From Platycnemis pennipes (taxonomy: Eukaryota > Arthropoda > Insecta > Odonata > Platycnemididae): 64,000 nucleotides of DNA. Below the pieces are notes generated by a model. That model was not told the DNA's origin and did no database searches. It worked only from the letters and a program-made list of their open reading frames with translations. The stretch covers positions 127,343,544-127,407,543 of the forward strand of contig OW121852.1 of the NCBI GenBank assembly GCA_933228895.1, given 5' to 3'. Below, one piece after another: positions 35,101 to 47,100 of the stretch. The position numbers and the translations under genes are program-made. Within the stretch, counting starts at the first letter, position 1. Every line of letters starts with the position of its first letter.

Positions 35101-38100
35101 TATTTAAATTAGATTTACAAATGTACCTACCACTGAAAAATTAGGGATGGTCGGGTTGGATCCAAAGATCTACGGATCTTTCATTTCATTCGCTACGGAA
35201 ATCAGATGCGAAGACCGTAAATTCATATCCAGATCAGAGATTTTTAAATTTTGCAGCTTGGTGATCGATGCGCCTTGCGAATGGAATGTAAGTACGGTAG
35301 GCACTAACAAGGAGAGGATTTGTAACTCGTGTCACGAAATGAGATGGAAATTTTTCTGTGCTAGTAGAGCAAAATAAAGAAATATGTGTCTAGGCTTTTT
35401 TCTCCACAGGCCTGCATGTGCAGTGAAAAAAATGGAGCAGAATGTCATGTGGGTTGCCTATATTCAACAGACTTGTATGAACCTATGATAGTGAAGTTGT
35501 TGAAAATGTGAGCTAGTGTGCTGCTGGTCTTATGGCTTTTTAGTACTTCTTAGAGGAGGTTGAGCTTTTCAGTTGAAATTTTTCTTTTCGTTGCAGGCTT
35601 TTCCATGGCAATAGCTAGAAATTTGCTGAAAGAATAAAACACGTCTTATAATTACTATGGGAATAACAATCAAATGGCTTTGTCAGTTAACTGCACCATA
35701 TTTACATTATATACCTCTGCTCAGATTTTCTACTTGCATTTCATGTATTACTAAGGTGTTTAAGTTGTGCAAAAATTTATTTGTTACTTAAAATAAATTA
35801 CCTTATGCCGACTAGTTTAAATAAATTGCTTCCATATTAAATGTATGCTGTGCAGAATTTCGAGGATGGGTCTCTCCATGAAAATAACTCTTGCCCCTTG
35901 GAATGATGGGATACCATTCTGGACTTGAAAGAACTTTGAGTGGTGATGCTGATTTTGGGTGGTATGATTCTACTTGTGGTTCCGTACCGTACAGTGAATG
36001 GTGAGGGTTCAGAATAGCGCTAACAAATTCTTCTTTTGTGTCCTTATGTCAGTATAGTTTCATATGCTGCTTGATATCCTATCCGTTGCATAACATGGTC
36101 AGTTTCTCTTTCAATAATATGAAACACTTGATGTGTAAATCACCAGGTTATTGCCTCCTAAAATAAAAAAATGCCTCATATAGTTGTTGGTTTACAAGTA
36201 GCATTCTGCACATCCGTGTTGATATTGTGTGAAATACGTATTAGCTTTCAGCCAGCCAGAACAATCATTACTTTTTTCGGTGAAAACAAACAGCAAGAGG
36301 TTTGAGAAATTGTTGGATCATGAGAGCATCTTAATGTGATTTTTTCATTTATAATTTTCCATGTACATGGCTTAAAATCTCTGAGAAGAATATCAAGTTG
36401 ATATAGGTCAAATCATAAAATGAATAACAATTGATTGGATGAAGTGAAGCTAAATGGGAGTTTATTTCATGATTACAGAGGGGCTACCTAAATGGTCTGA
36501 ATAGCGAGTCACATGATCTTAGCATATGGGTGAGAATTGAGCTCTCTTCTCAAGTATTTTGATATTTTATATTTTGTAATGTATTAATATCTTTCCTTTT
36601 GACATGAATTGCTTTAAGATTTCGGTCAAAGGCAATAATTTTGTAATTACAATATTTTTTATATCAAAGTTCGTGATAATGAGTTTCCACTGTATATTTT
36701 TTTTATCTTATCTTTTAGTTTCTAACTTGATTTTTTCCCTTTCCCCACAGAGACCGTGAAAGTTTAATTCAGCTTCTGGCTCAGCTGTCGTCTAGTGATC
36801 CCACCAAAATCAATGACGAAAAGGATGAAGAAGAAGATGAATTGGATGATGAACCCCTGGATCCAGAGCCAGATGAAGTGAAGGAAGAGAAACCAGTTAC
36901 GGACACGGGTCAAAAAGAAAGAGTAGAAGATGCCTCGGAGATGGTCAACGGGCATGTGGAAGACATGCAACCGGAACATAATAGGATAATAGTCCAGAGG
37001 GCACAGGTAATTAAACTAGCCAGTTCGGACCGAAGCAGAAAGGAGAAAGCCTCCACCCCAGTTAGCAAAGTGGAAGAAATGAAAGCTGAGAACAGAGACA
37101 GTGCTGAGTTGGTTGAAGAAAAGGGGAGTGTGAAGTGTATGGCTAAAAATGAGACTAACATTAAGAAGGAGGACAAGGAAATAGCAAGTGAAGTTTTGGT
37201 GAAAACGGAAGATAGTTTACGAGTGAAAGAGGAGGCGCTTGAAGTCCAGCCGGTAGTCCCTGCTGAGACTGTAGTCAAGTCTAACGTGAGTGACTCTCCC
37301 AAGATGGACAGTGAAAAAAACTCGTCACGCGTAGTAAACCCTCCTGAAAGTGGCAGCTTAGGTAATGGCGGTACCAAAGAGGAATCCAAGGAACTGAGGA
37401 ATGCTGACACTGAACCCAAAGAGGAACTGGAGGGGTCTCTCAGAAGTAACAGTGACAGGCGAGAGGCTACCGAGGTAAAGAACGTGGCGTCGACAGGGGT
37501 GATAAAAGAGGTGGCAGCGTACCAGGGGGAGGGAGGGAGGGGTATGAAAAGGACAAACGAATTTGACGAGGCAGCAGAATTGCTGAAGAAGACGAAGTTG
37601 GAGGGGGATGGGGAGAGTGGTGAGGGAAGTGAGGCTACCGTGGAAGTGAGCGAAGCTGTTGAGGAGCCTGTCATGTACGTGACGGGTGTTGGTTCCGGCA
37701 AGGAATGTGACGCAGGGAATACGAGGAAGGAAGGTGAGGAAGAGGAGAAGGAAGATAAACCACCCCTGGAGGAGGAGCAAGAGAGGAGGGAAGCAGAGGA
37801 GAAGCACAAGGACCCCGTTTCTACCTCACCGTCCTCATCAGATAATCAGAGGAGTGCGCTCACAACTCCCAAAGACATAATCCCAAGAAGTTTCCCCCCA
37901 AATGCACCAGTTGTCCCGATAAAGCCACCATTAGATTCATCCAAAGATTCCCCCCCAAAGCCTGCCCCATCAGGTTTAAATAATCCCAAAGAGTCTTCCA
38001 ATCCACTTCCTGGTGGAGATTCTAAGGCCAGTCCGGAAAAGAGTAAGTTACCTCACTCCAGCACATCTGGAAAGGTTGTCAGTGACACGATAGGAATTGC

Positions 38101-41100
38101 CTCTGATCCATCCAAAAAGCTCTCAGCATTACACAGCCGGTGGGATAGCAAGGAGAAAAAAGGCAATGCCGCGGAATCTAGCAGTCAAAAGCCAGAGTCT
38201 GCAGTGATTCCTAGTTCTCCCTCTAGTTCAAAACCTTCAGCAGAAGATTCTTCTAAAGATAAGTCTTGTACTACGTCTCTGTCATCCAACTCGAGTGGAG
38301 ATTCAAAGCAGAAAGTGTCTGACTCATCAAAAGATGGATCTGATCAATCCTCTAAAAGTTTACCAGTGGGAACTCATCCCAAAAGTAGTGGTGAAGGAGA
38401 TCTTTTGGCTAAGGAGAGAGGAAATATAAAGTCATCTTCTTCGGAAATGAGTACTTCATGTAAAGACAATAAAGATTTAGGACCCAAGGCTTCATCTTCA
38501 TCCCTGAATAAATCTCCTTGTGGAAAAGAGACCTTATCAAAGTCAGGCACTAGCCTATCACCAACCACACTTGCAAAGGAAGCTCCTTCAATTAGGGCCG
38601 ACAGTTTAAAGTCATCAACAAGTTCATCCAGTGATAAAAACTTGGCTCAGCCAGTTGGCTCCAGTGGGGAAAGGAAACAGTTATCACCAGAGGGGGGTGT
38701 TCCAAAAGCAGCCCTAAAAGTTGGATCTAGCTCTGAGGTAGACTTGAAGCCCCAGGTCAAGCCCAATTCGAGCCCAGCTGCAAAATCTGCTTTGCCATCA
38801 TCACCATCAGTGAAAGTAGGCATGGAAGTGCCCAGTGCAAACTCTAAAGCCCCAGTGATCCCAAAGGGACCGAGCATGCCAATACCACATACTTCCACGA
38901 GTGCAGAGAGTTCAGTAAAAACAGTATCACCTAATAAAACATTATCTCCTCAGACTAAATCAGAAACCCCTAAAGTAGCCGAAGATGGTGTGAGTTCCAA
39001 GCCTTGTGTTCAAAAATCGGTAATTCCTTCTCCCAAAAAGGATGAAAATGGTTCCAGAAGTGTATCAACAAGTATAGTATCAGAGGCATCTGAGGGTAAG
39101 ACAACTCATTTACCCCCTAGTGCAGGGGTATCTGAAACAAGCATAAAGCAGTCCTCTCAAGCAAAATCAGCAGTTCCTATTAAGAAGCCCGAGCCACCTA
39201 CCTCAAAGCCTGGGCCAATTCAACCACCAACTTCCAGGCCTTCACTTGAGAGAGGCCCTGTAAAGTCAGCCCTTCAAGAAAATATACCAGCAGAAGCTAA
39301 GTCTATATCCAACAAACCTCCGACCGCCATGGAAAAGCTACCTTCAGTATCAGCTGTGCTCAAAGATGACAAACTGTCAACTGCATCAAATCCTTCACAA
39401 ATAGCTCCAAAACCATTAGAAGCCACATCTATGAAAGTTTCTGCCCCACCATCTACTAAACCCCTTAGTACTGTGATAGAGAAGAAGGTGGAGGTAGCCT
39501 CTAATGTTGATAAACCTGATGAAGGTAAAAATAGGAAAAAATTGGAACCCAATGATCAGGCAGGACAGAGTAATATTAAACCCCTGGATATCAAGAAAAC
39601 TGACGGTGCTGAACCATGTAAAAAAATTGATCTGAAGTCATCCTTGGAGCCCCCAAAGGATTCAACATCATTTCAACAAGATAAAACATGTGCTCAGTCA
39701 AAGAAGTTAACTCCTCAAGCTGACAAGCAAGTAACTTCTGATGAAGGAAAATCAGATGTGTCATCTGATTCCAAGAGTGCCTCTAAAATGTTTGGCGCTG
39801 GATCAAAACCAACTGAAAGTCCTTTAAAACCAGTGGGAGAGCATGTTAAGACATCTCCTGAGAAAGACAAGGTACCTGCAGGAATTGCAGCAGTTAAACC
39901 TCAAGTGAAGGAAACTCCAGCTTCAAGCTCCAAACCATCAGAGGGTACTACAGTTGCGTCTGCAAAGGAAACTAATAAAGGTCCTGTCAAGGCATCATCT
40001 CAACTTCCTCATACCTTATCGGCAGAAACTTCAAAAGTCGCAGAAAAATCAGCTGGGGCAACGAACATTTCATCAGCTGCCATACAGGTTAAAGGGAGCA
40101 ATGCACCATCTTCGAAAATTGTTACAGGTGGCCCCACTCTGAAATTGGCTGATGCTAGCAAAGTTGAGTCCAAACCATCCCCAGTAGCTGTCAATACTTC
40201 TGACAAAACTTCCAAAGAAGAAGCCAAGATCACTGGTGGGGAAAAACCATCGACTGGTGTTATTGCCCAGGGCACTCGGTCTGTTGCGGAAAAAATCAAA
40301 GCGTTGGAAGAGGCCAGTGGAAAAGCTCTAGGACCTTCTACTTCCACTCCTACAGTTAAGGTTGTAGCAGGAAAAGATGGTTCCTTGCCTCCATCAGCAA
40401 AGCCGCTCTCCCATACAACAGAGAAACAGAAAATTCCAGACATATCACTGGGAAAAGTTCCTATCCCTGTTGTTGGACAAATAGAAAATAAGTCTACTGA
40501 CAAGAGGTCTTTCTCTACATCAGCACAATCAACATCTGAAGAAAGAGATAAGAAGCCTTGCATGGTAACATCTCCTGGAGAAAATAAAGTGGCAGTAAGA
40601 TCAGAATCAACTCCAAATCCAGCAACAGCTGTGACTATAAGCAAGGCTGAAACTCAGTCTAAAAATGTACCCTCCAGTTCTCAGTTGCCTGCAGGTGGCA
40701 AATTAGGAGACCTGAAATCAGAATCAAAGGATTCTAATGTAAAAGTCTCATCTACCATAGTGAAAGAAAATGAGTTGCCTTCCTCTAAGGTAGTTTCTAA
40801 GACTGATGAAAACTCATCGAAGGATGTTGGAAAAGGACCAGCCTCAGCAGCCACTAAAACAGTTGTAACCACTCCTCCTTTGAAGAAGGATGAAGAGAAG
40901 AAGATGGATGGACAAGCCCACGGCAAGGAAATACGTGAACTGGTAAAAGTTTCAAATCCACAAAAAGTAGCTGGGGTCCCAGAAAAAATAGCCCAGAAAG
41001 AGTCATCCAAGGAAGAGCTAACACCTGCCCCCTCCACAGTACCATCAGTTTCATCAGGAGCGTCATCTGAAGGAAAAGACAAAAGTGTTACCAGTAAGCT

Positions 41101-44100
41101 TTCATCCCAAGATGCTAGAAAATCAAGCCCTGCATCAGTTGGGCAGAAAGTGGCATCGTCTCCCAAACTGGATCCATCAGAATGTCTGTCGGCTTCAACC
41201 AGCCAAAGTGTGGAAAAAGATTTAAAAACCAGCATTTTGGAAAGTGGTGCTGTTATGAAATCCAAAGCACCTCTGAAAGAAGGTGAGAAGAAAAGTGTTG
41301 ATCTTTCAACAAAGGATACTCCAGCCAAGCATGCTGCAGCATCAGACACACCCAGCAAACACTCTGTGGAGAAGATTGAGCACAAACCAATTTTATCAGT
41401 CCCAAAAGTGACCGACCCACTTTCATCCATTCCTCAGACTGTGAAATCTCCTCCTAAGGAGTCTCCTCCAGCAAACAAATGTCAAATGATCTCAGACAAG
41501 GATGCTTCTCAAAAGACAGTTGAACCATCTAAGGAAAAAGAGTCAATGCGTACTCAGAGGAATTTGTCTCTAAATCAAACATCATCTGAACAGGCAAATG
41601 ATGGTAAGAAGCCTCCCATTGAGCGCAAATCACCTGAATCTATGGCTCGAAGTAAAGATTTTAAGGAGCATGCTAAGTCACATGAGACCAAAGTACCGAC
41701 ATCACCTGGGATAACTCCCCAAGTAATTGTTTCAAGTACAAGTGATCATGATAAGGACAAAATTTATAATCCATTGCCCCGAAAGCCCATCAAGTCCTTG
41801 TCACCTGATGCAAAGAACCAGCCATCTGAAGCACCCTCTCAGGCAGGGATTTCAAAAGCTATCGGAAGCCTTCCAGGGAGAAGCATGGATTGTCATGAAA
41901 GGGCTTTCAAGGACATCCCGAGGATAACGGTGGATGGACCAGAGAAAGTTAATGTTCCATTGGATAGTAGCAAGGTTGGCTTGGATAAAACCAGCAACAG
42001 AAGTTTGATGACTGAGAGTGAAGATTTGAGGTATCCCCTGAGTGGAGAGAGGAAGCCTGAAGGATTGGTGTCAGGAATGTATGCTTCTCTATCCCCACCT
42101 CCAAATTTAGGCGAAATACCTCCTTCACAAAGTGTTCCCATTCAACTGTCTCCTAAAGCAATCCAGAAGTTGACCTCAGGCATCTCAGAGAAGATGATGG
42201 AACTGAAAATTCCTCATGTCAGCAAAGAAGCCATGGTACAGCCAATGAGCCATAAGGTCTTGAAAGTCCCAGAGGTTGGGCGAAAGTCTTTAGAGACTGC
42301 CCTCCTTAAGATGTCCAGTCAAAATGAAGCTGCCTCTCTCGCCAAAGGGATGGATTTGGAGAAGAAGCTTTCGGAGATTGATGAGGCTGGGACTTCAAGA
42401 ATGGCCAAGATGCCTCCAGCTACCTCAGGATTTCATGGAATCAATCCACTGGAGAAAATTGTGGAAAAGTTGTCAGGAGGCCGAGTGGGGGGTGGAACCA
42501 GCTCCCACTCTCCACGCTCAGTGCAGTCTGCCATAGAAACAGGATTAAGCCATTCCTCCATGGAGTCCTGCCCTGAAAATCTAACCACTCGTCTCATCGA
42601 AGGTACCAGTGGAGTTTCTGACCTCTCCATGCGAGTGCACCATGATTCACACAGCCCCATGGGTCCCTCGTTCCCTGTGGAGGTTAAGGGCTCTGAACAT
42701 GGGTTCATGAAGGACAAGCCATTGCATGGCCAGCATTCTCCACACATGCCAATCTCCCAGGACCTATCCATGAAGTTACCCATTGTCAAGTCTCCTTCAT
42801 CAGTGACTGATGCTCCTTTGCGAATAGCTGTGGACCTTGCACCACCTGCAGATACTGGCCCAATGAACTTGACTTCCCCTGGGTCTGCACCAGCGAAAAA
42901 GTCAGGCCAGCCAACACCTCCAAAGCTATGGAGCATAGAGACGATATGTGCACCAACACCAGCGGAGAGGACCACATCCTCGTCTGCTCCAGTTGCTCAC
43001 ATGATGTTTGGGCCCCAGTCTTTCAGCTCGGGTCCCCCGCCTTCGGCGCATTCCTCCGCGATGCCTTCAGCCGCCCATACATTTGGTGCAAACCGACTGA
43101 ATCCCCCTCCATCTGCATCCGGTGCTGCTGGGGACATGCCCACTAACCTCACCTGCACCACGTCCCCTCTGCCACCACCATCCATGATGGTGGCAGGGAC
43201 CCATTCTCCCACATCCTCTCGGCAACCCACCCCTGCACATGCCGCCTCTGTTGTCCATGGACCCTTCATTCCCTGTGATGACAACACCCCAAAGAACTTG
43301 GCCATGCCTCACAGTAGTGTGCAGATGAAGGAGAGGAGAAGCCCAATTCATTTCCCCTCTGGTGAATCAATATCAAAAACAGTTGAGTCTTCTTCACACT
43401 TATCAGTTATGCCCCAGTTCCGTCCAGCTGGTGAAATCCATTCAATCAGCAAAGTGAAGTTTGGTGTTGCAGACATGTTGAATGACACATATGACAAACC
43501 TGTTGAGAGTGCTTCTAATATCCCTAAAAACCTTGTACACAAGCCCACCACATCACATCCAGAGAACTTGAAAAAGACAGAACCGAGCATATGTGCCACA
43601 GATCTCAGTAAAAGTATGGAAATTGATGTGCCTACTCCAGATATTGGTGCTAGGGAGCAACCACTCCACTTGGACAAAAGCAAAACTTCCAAGTCTCCAA
43701 CTTTGGAATATCCAGGTGCATCTTTGACCAAATCCCCTGTCTTGAGCAGCAAAACTGCTGAGAAGGATCCTCTGCCAGATCCTAAAGCAGACAGGAAGTC
43801 ACCACTTGAGAGTCAGTTGACATCTGGTGCCAGCAAAGGTAGGAGGAAATCTGTTGAAAGTATAACAATGGGAATAATGATGGGGAAACTGGGTAAAGTG
43901 GAGGGTAGGAAAAATTTGCTTCATCAAAAGAGTGAGAAAGACAATAGCTCAACACCTGTTGCTCCACCTATTGGAAACTGTCTCACTTCCGAAGCCAAGG
44001 ACTTTAATATTCCTGAGAAGGCAATTTTAGAAAAGATACCTGAAGATAATTTTTCTGAAGGCATGGTTGGTGAAAAATCACAGAAGACTCCTGCCATCAC

Positions 44101-47100
44101 TTCTGTCACCACAATCCCTGAAAATAAGGAGAAGACATCCATTGGTTTGGAAAGGACTTCTGAAAATCTTTCAAAGCAAGTTATAGGAAGTGAACAAGAT
44201 TCTGCAAAAAATTTAGCTAAGGCTTTGGACGCTAAGGCATCTAAACCTGCTGTCTCCGGTGTAGAAGGAAAGTTAGCTCCACCAAAGACTGATGAACCGG
44301 TAAAGTTGGGTGTAACCTCAGTTTCCAAAGAGGTCCCTGCTACATCTCCTGAAATAAAAGAAACTGAAAAAGTGGTGTTACCTGCTTCTCCCAAGCTTGA
44401 AGGGAAATCAGTAAAACCTAAAGAAGTTTCCACTGTCAGTGTTGTGAAGAAGGCTGAGGATGTTGTTTCATCAAAAAGCCCTCCCTCAGTGTCTAAACCT
44501 GCCGTCAAATCCCCAGAGGCCACAATTACTCCAGAAGTTAGAGGGACAAAATCTGTAGTAAGAGATGATAAAATTGATGTGGGCAAAGTGGCTTCTAAAG
44601 AAGTTGAAGGAAAATCAGGGGAAACAAAGGGAATTAAAGCTTTGGAAGTAGAGAATGTAAAAATTGAGTCCAAACCTACTGAGCAGAAGCATAAGGAAGA
44701 GAAAGATATTAAAACTCCCAAGGAAAGTGCTCTTTTGGAAGCCAAAGCTGGTGAGGAAAAGATATTAGAGGCACACCCGAAAGATATTAAAGCAGGTGTG
44801 GGGAAAATTAAATCTCCTGATGAGAAAGATCAACAGTTGGCGGATTCTAAAGCAAAGGGTGAAATTTCAAAGCAGAGTGAAATGAAGGGAGGAAATACTG
44901 TTTCATCAAAGATAACAGAATCAGGAAAGAATAGTGAAGAGAAACCCGCAGTTCTGTCTACATCAAAGGAGAAATTAGTGACAGCAGTACCTGAAGGGAA
45001 GGAATTAGGAGAATCAAAGCTAATAACAGAAGGGGAAGTAAAGAAGACTGGGCCTCAAGAAATAAAGGAATCAAAGTCTCTTGGGGATAGCAAGTTATCT
45101 GCCTCAGAAGGTGCAGGGCTAGGTGCCAAAAAGGTGTTATCATCTGAAAACAGAGGAGTGAAATCATCTTCGGAGAAAGAAGGGCATCTAGTGCATATTC
45201 CAGCAGAGGAAAAAGTGGCTCCTTCAAAGGTGGAGGCAGCGAAAGGCATCTTGCCCCATTCTCAAGATGTGAAACATGTGCAGCCTGAAAAGGATTCAAA
45301 AACAGCAGAAGCTGTGGCAAGTGATAAGGGAGTTAAACCAACCCCAGTCCAGGTGCCTGCAGTGAAACCTGTGACATTAAAACCTGTTGAGACTAAATCT
45401 TCTCTGTCTAAGCCTTCAGAAGTGAAGCAACTAGAAATCAAAGGGCAACCAGAAGTCGAACCCCAGGATGCTAAGCTAGGAGTAAAACCAGAAGAAAAAC
45501 CAGTGATAAAAAAGGTTGAACTTAAGCCTTCAATTAGTGGGGCATTAGTGAGTGAGCTTGTTCAGAATAAAGTTCCTTCTAAGCAGCCTACTGTAGATAA
45601 ACCTGTTTGCATTGCACCATCAGTTGTGAAGTCACTGCCAAGTAAGCCACCTCTTGTGAAGGAAAGTGATGGTAAATCCACTTCAGTGAAACCATCTGAA
45701 GTGAAGCAGGACATCATGAAACCAGTGGATACTAAAATAGTTGAAACTAGACCTTCTACTAAGAGTCATGATATCAGAACTCAGGAACCTAAATCAATGG
45801 AAACAAAACCTGTTTTGCCTAAAATTGATGAGGGGAAATCTGCTGGTGAGAAAGCTCCTGAATCAAAACCTGATGGACCAAAACCTGCAGCCAAACCTTC
45901 TGGTGATAAACCAGTTGAAGTTAAACCTGTTACATCAAAACCTCTTTCCCCCAAGCCTGTGGAATCTAAATTATCAGAATCCAAACCTGATGAAGTTAAG
46001 CATAGTGGTGTCAAGCCTACTGAAGTTAAGCCTGTTGAAGTTAAGCCTGTTGAAGTTAAGCCTGTAGAAGTTAAGCCTGTAGAAGTCAAGCCTGTTGAAG
46101 TGAAGCCCTTGAAAGTGATACCGGCTGTAGTCAAAATTCCTGTTTCTAAATCTATCACCCCTGGCCCTGTTGGAGTGAAAACTGTCGAGGTGAAACCGTT
46201 AACGCTAAAATCATCAGAGGAGAAGCAAAGTACTGAAACCAAGCTTAAAGATGTTAAAGTTAGTGAAAGTAAACACTTGGAAGCAGGAAAGCCTGCAGAT
46301 ATCAAACCCTCTGTAATTACATCAGTTGCTGGTGAACCTATAGAAGGGAAATCGGCTGAACCCAAAACTTCCCTTCCTCCTAAGCCCATCACAAGTAAAG
46401 CCATGGAGGTGAAAACTGTTGAGGGGGCATCTGCTACAGTTGCACCTCCTGACAAGCAGAAAACCCACTCGGAGAAGGGAAGTAGTTCCATGCCTCCGGA
46501 GGAGAGAGGTGTTGGGGAGAGCCATGGACCGGAAGACGATAAGAACTCAGCTATTGGATTGGAATCGGTGAAAAAACCATCCAGCACTGTGATTCATTCA
46601 GCTACACCTGGAGTCATAGTGGTAGAAGCACAGAAGGTTCTCAAGTCTGCTGAAAAGAGTGTTAAGGAACCAGAGAAACCTTCACTGTTAAAAGAGGCCT
46701 CCGCGATTGGTCATCCACATGCTTCAGCAGGAATTCACGAGAGACCCAGAGAGGAAGGGGAAAAGATCATTCCCAAACTCAAGCCTGATGAAGCAGAATC
46801 TAAGGCTGATGTGAAGAGAAATCTGGAGGTGAAGGAAGAACCAAGCAAAGAAAAAGTTGAAAGTGGTGCTGTGAGGCTGAAAAGTGAGAAGAGAGTGGAG
46901 GAGACTGAAGTAAAAGTAGCATCAAAACCAGCCATCAAGAATGTTGTGTCAGAGGGCAGGGAAGAGAAGAAGTCAGACTCATCTGTCATTGTTCCTAAAG
47001 TAGCAGCTGATCGTCCTAAACCTCTTGTTGAAGATAAGAAGTCCAAGCTTCATGAGACAACAATAATAGAAAAGAAGGAAGATATTGTGAAAGATGAGAA

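Noticed and set aside
35141..35240. Possible hAT end (TTAGGGATGGTCGGGTTGG)
   Set aside because: No inverted partner or target duplication could be found nearby.
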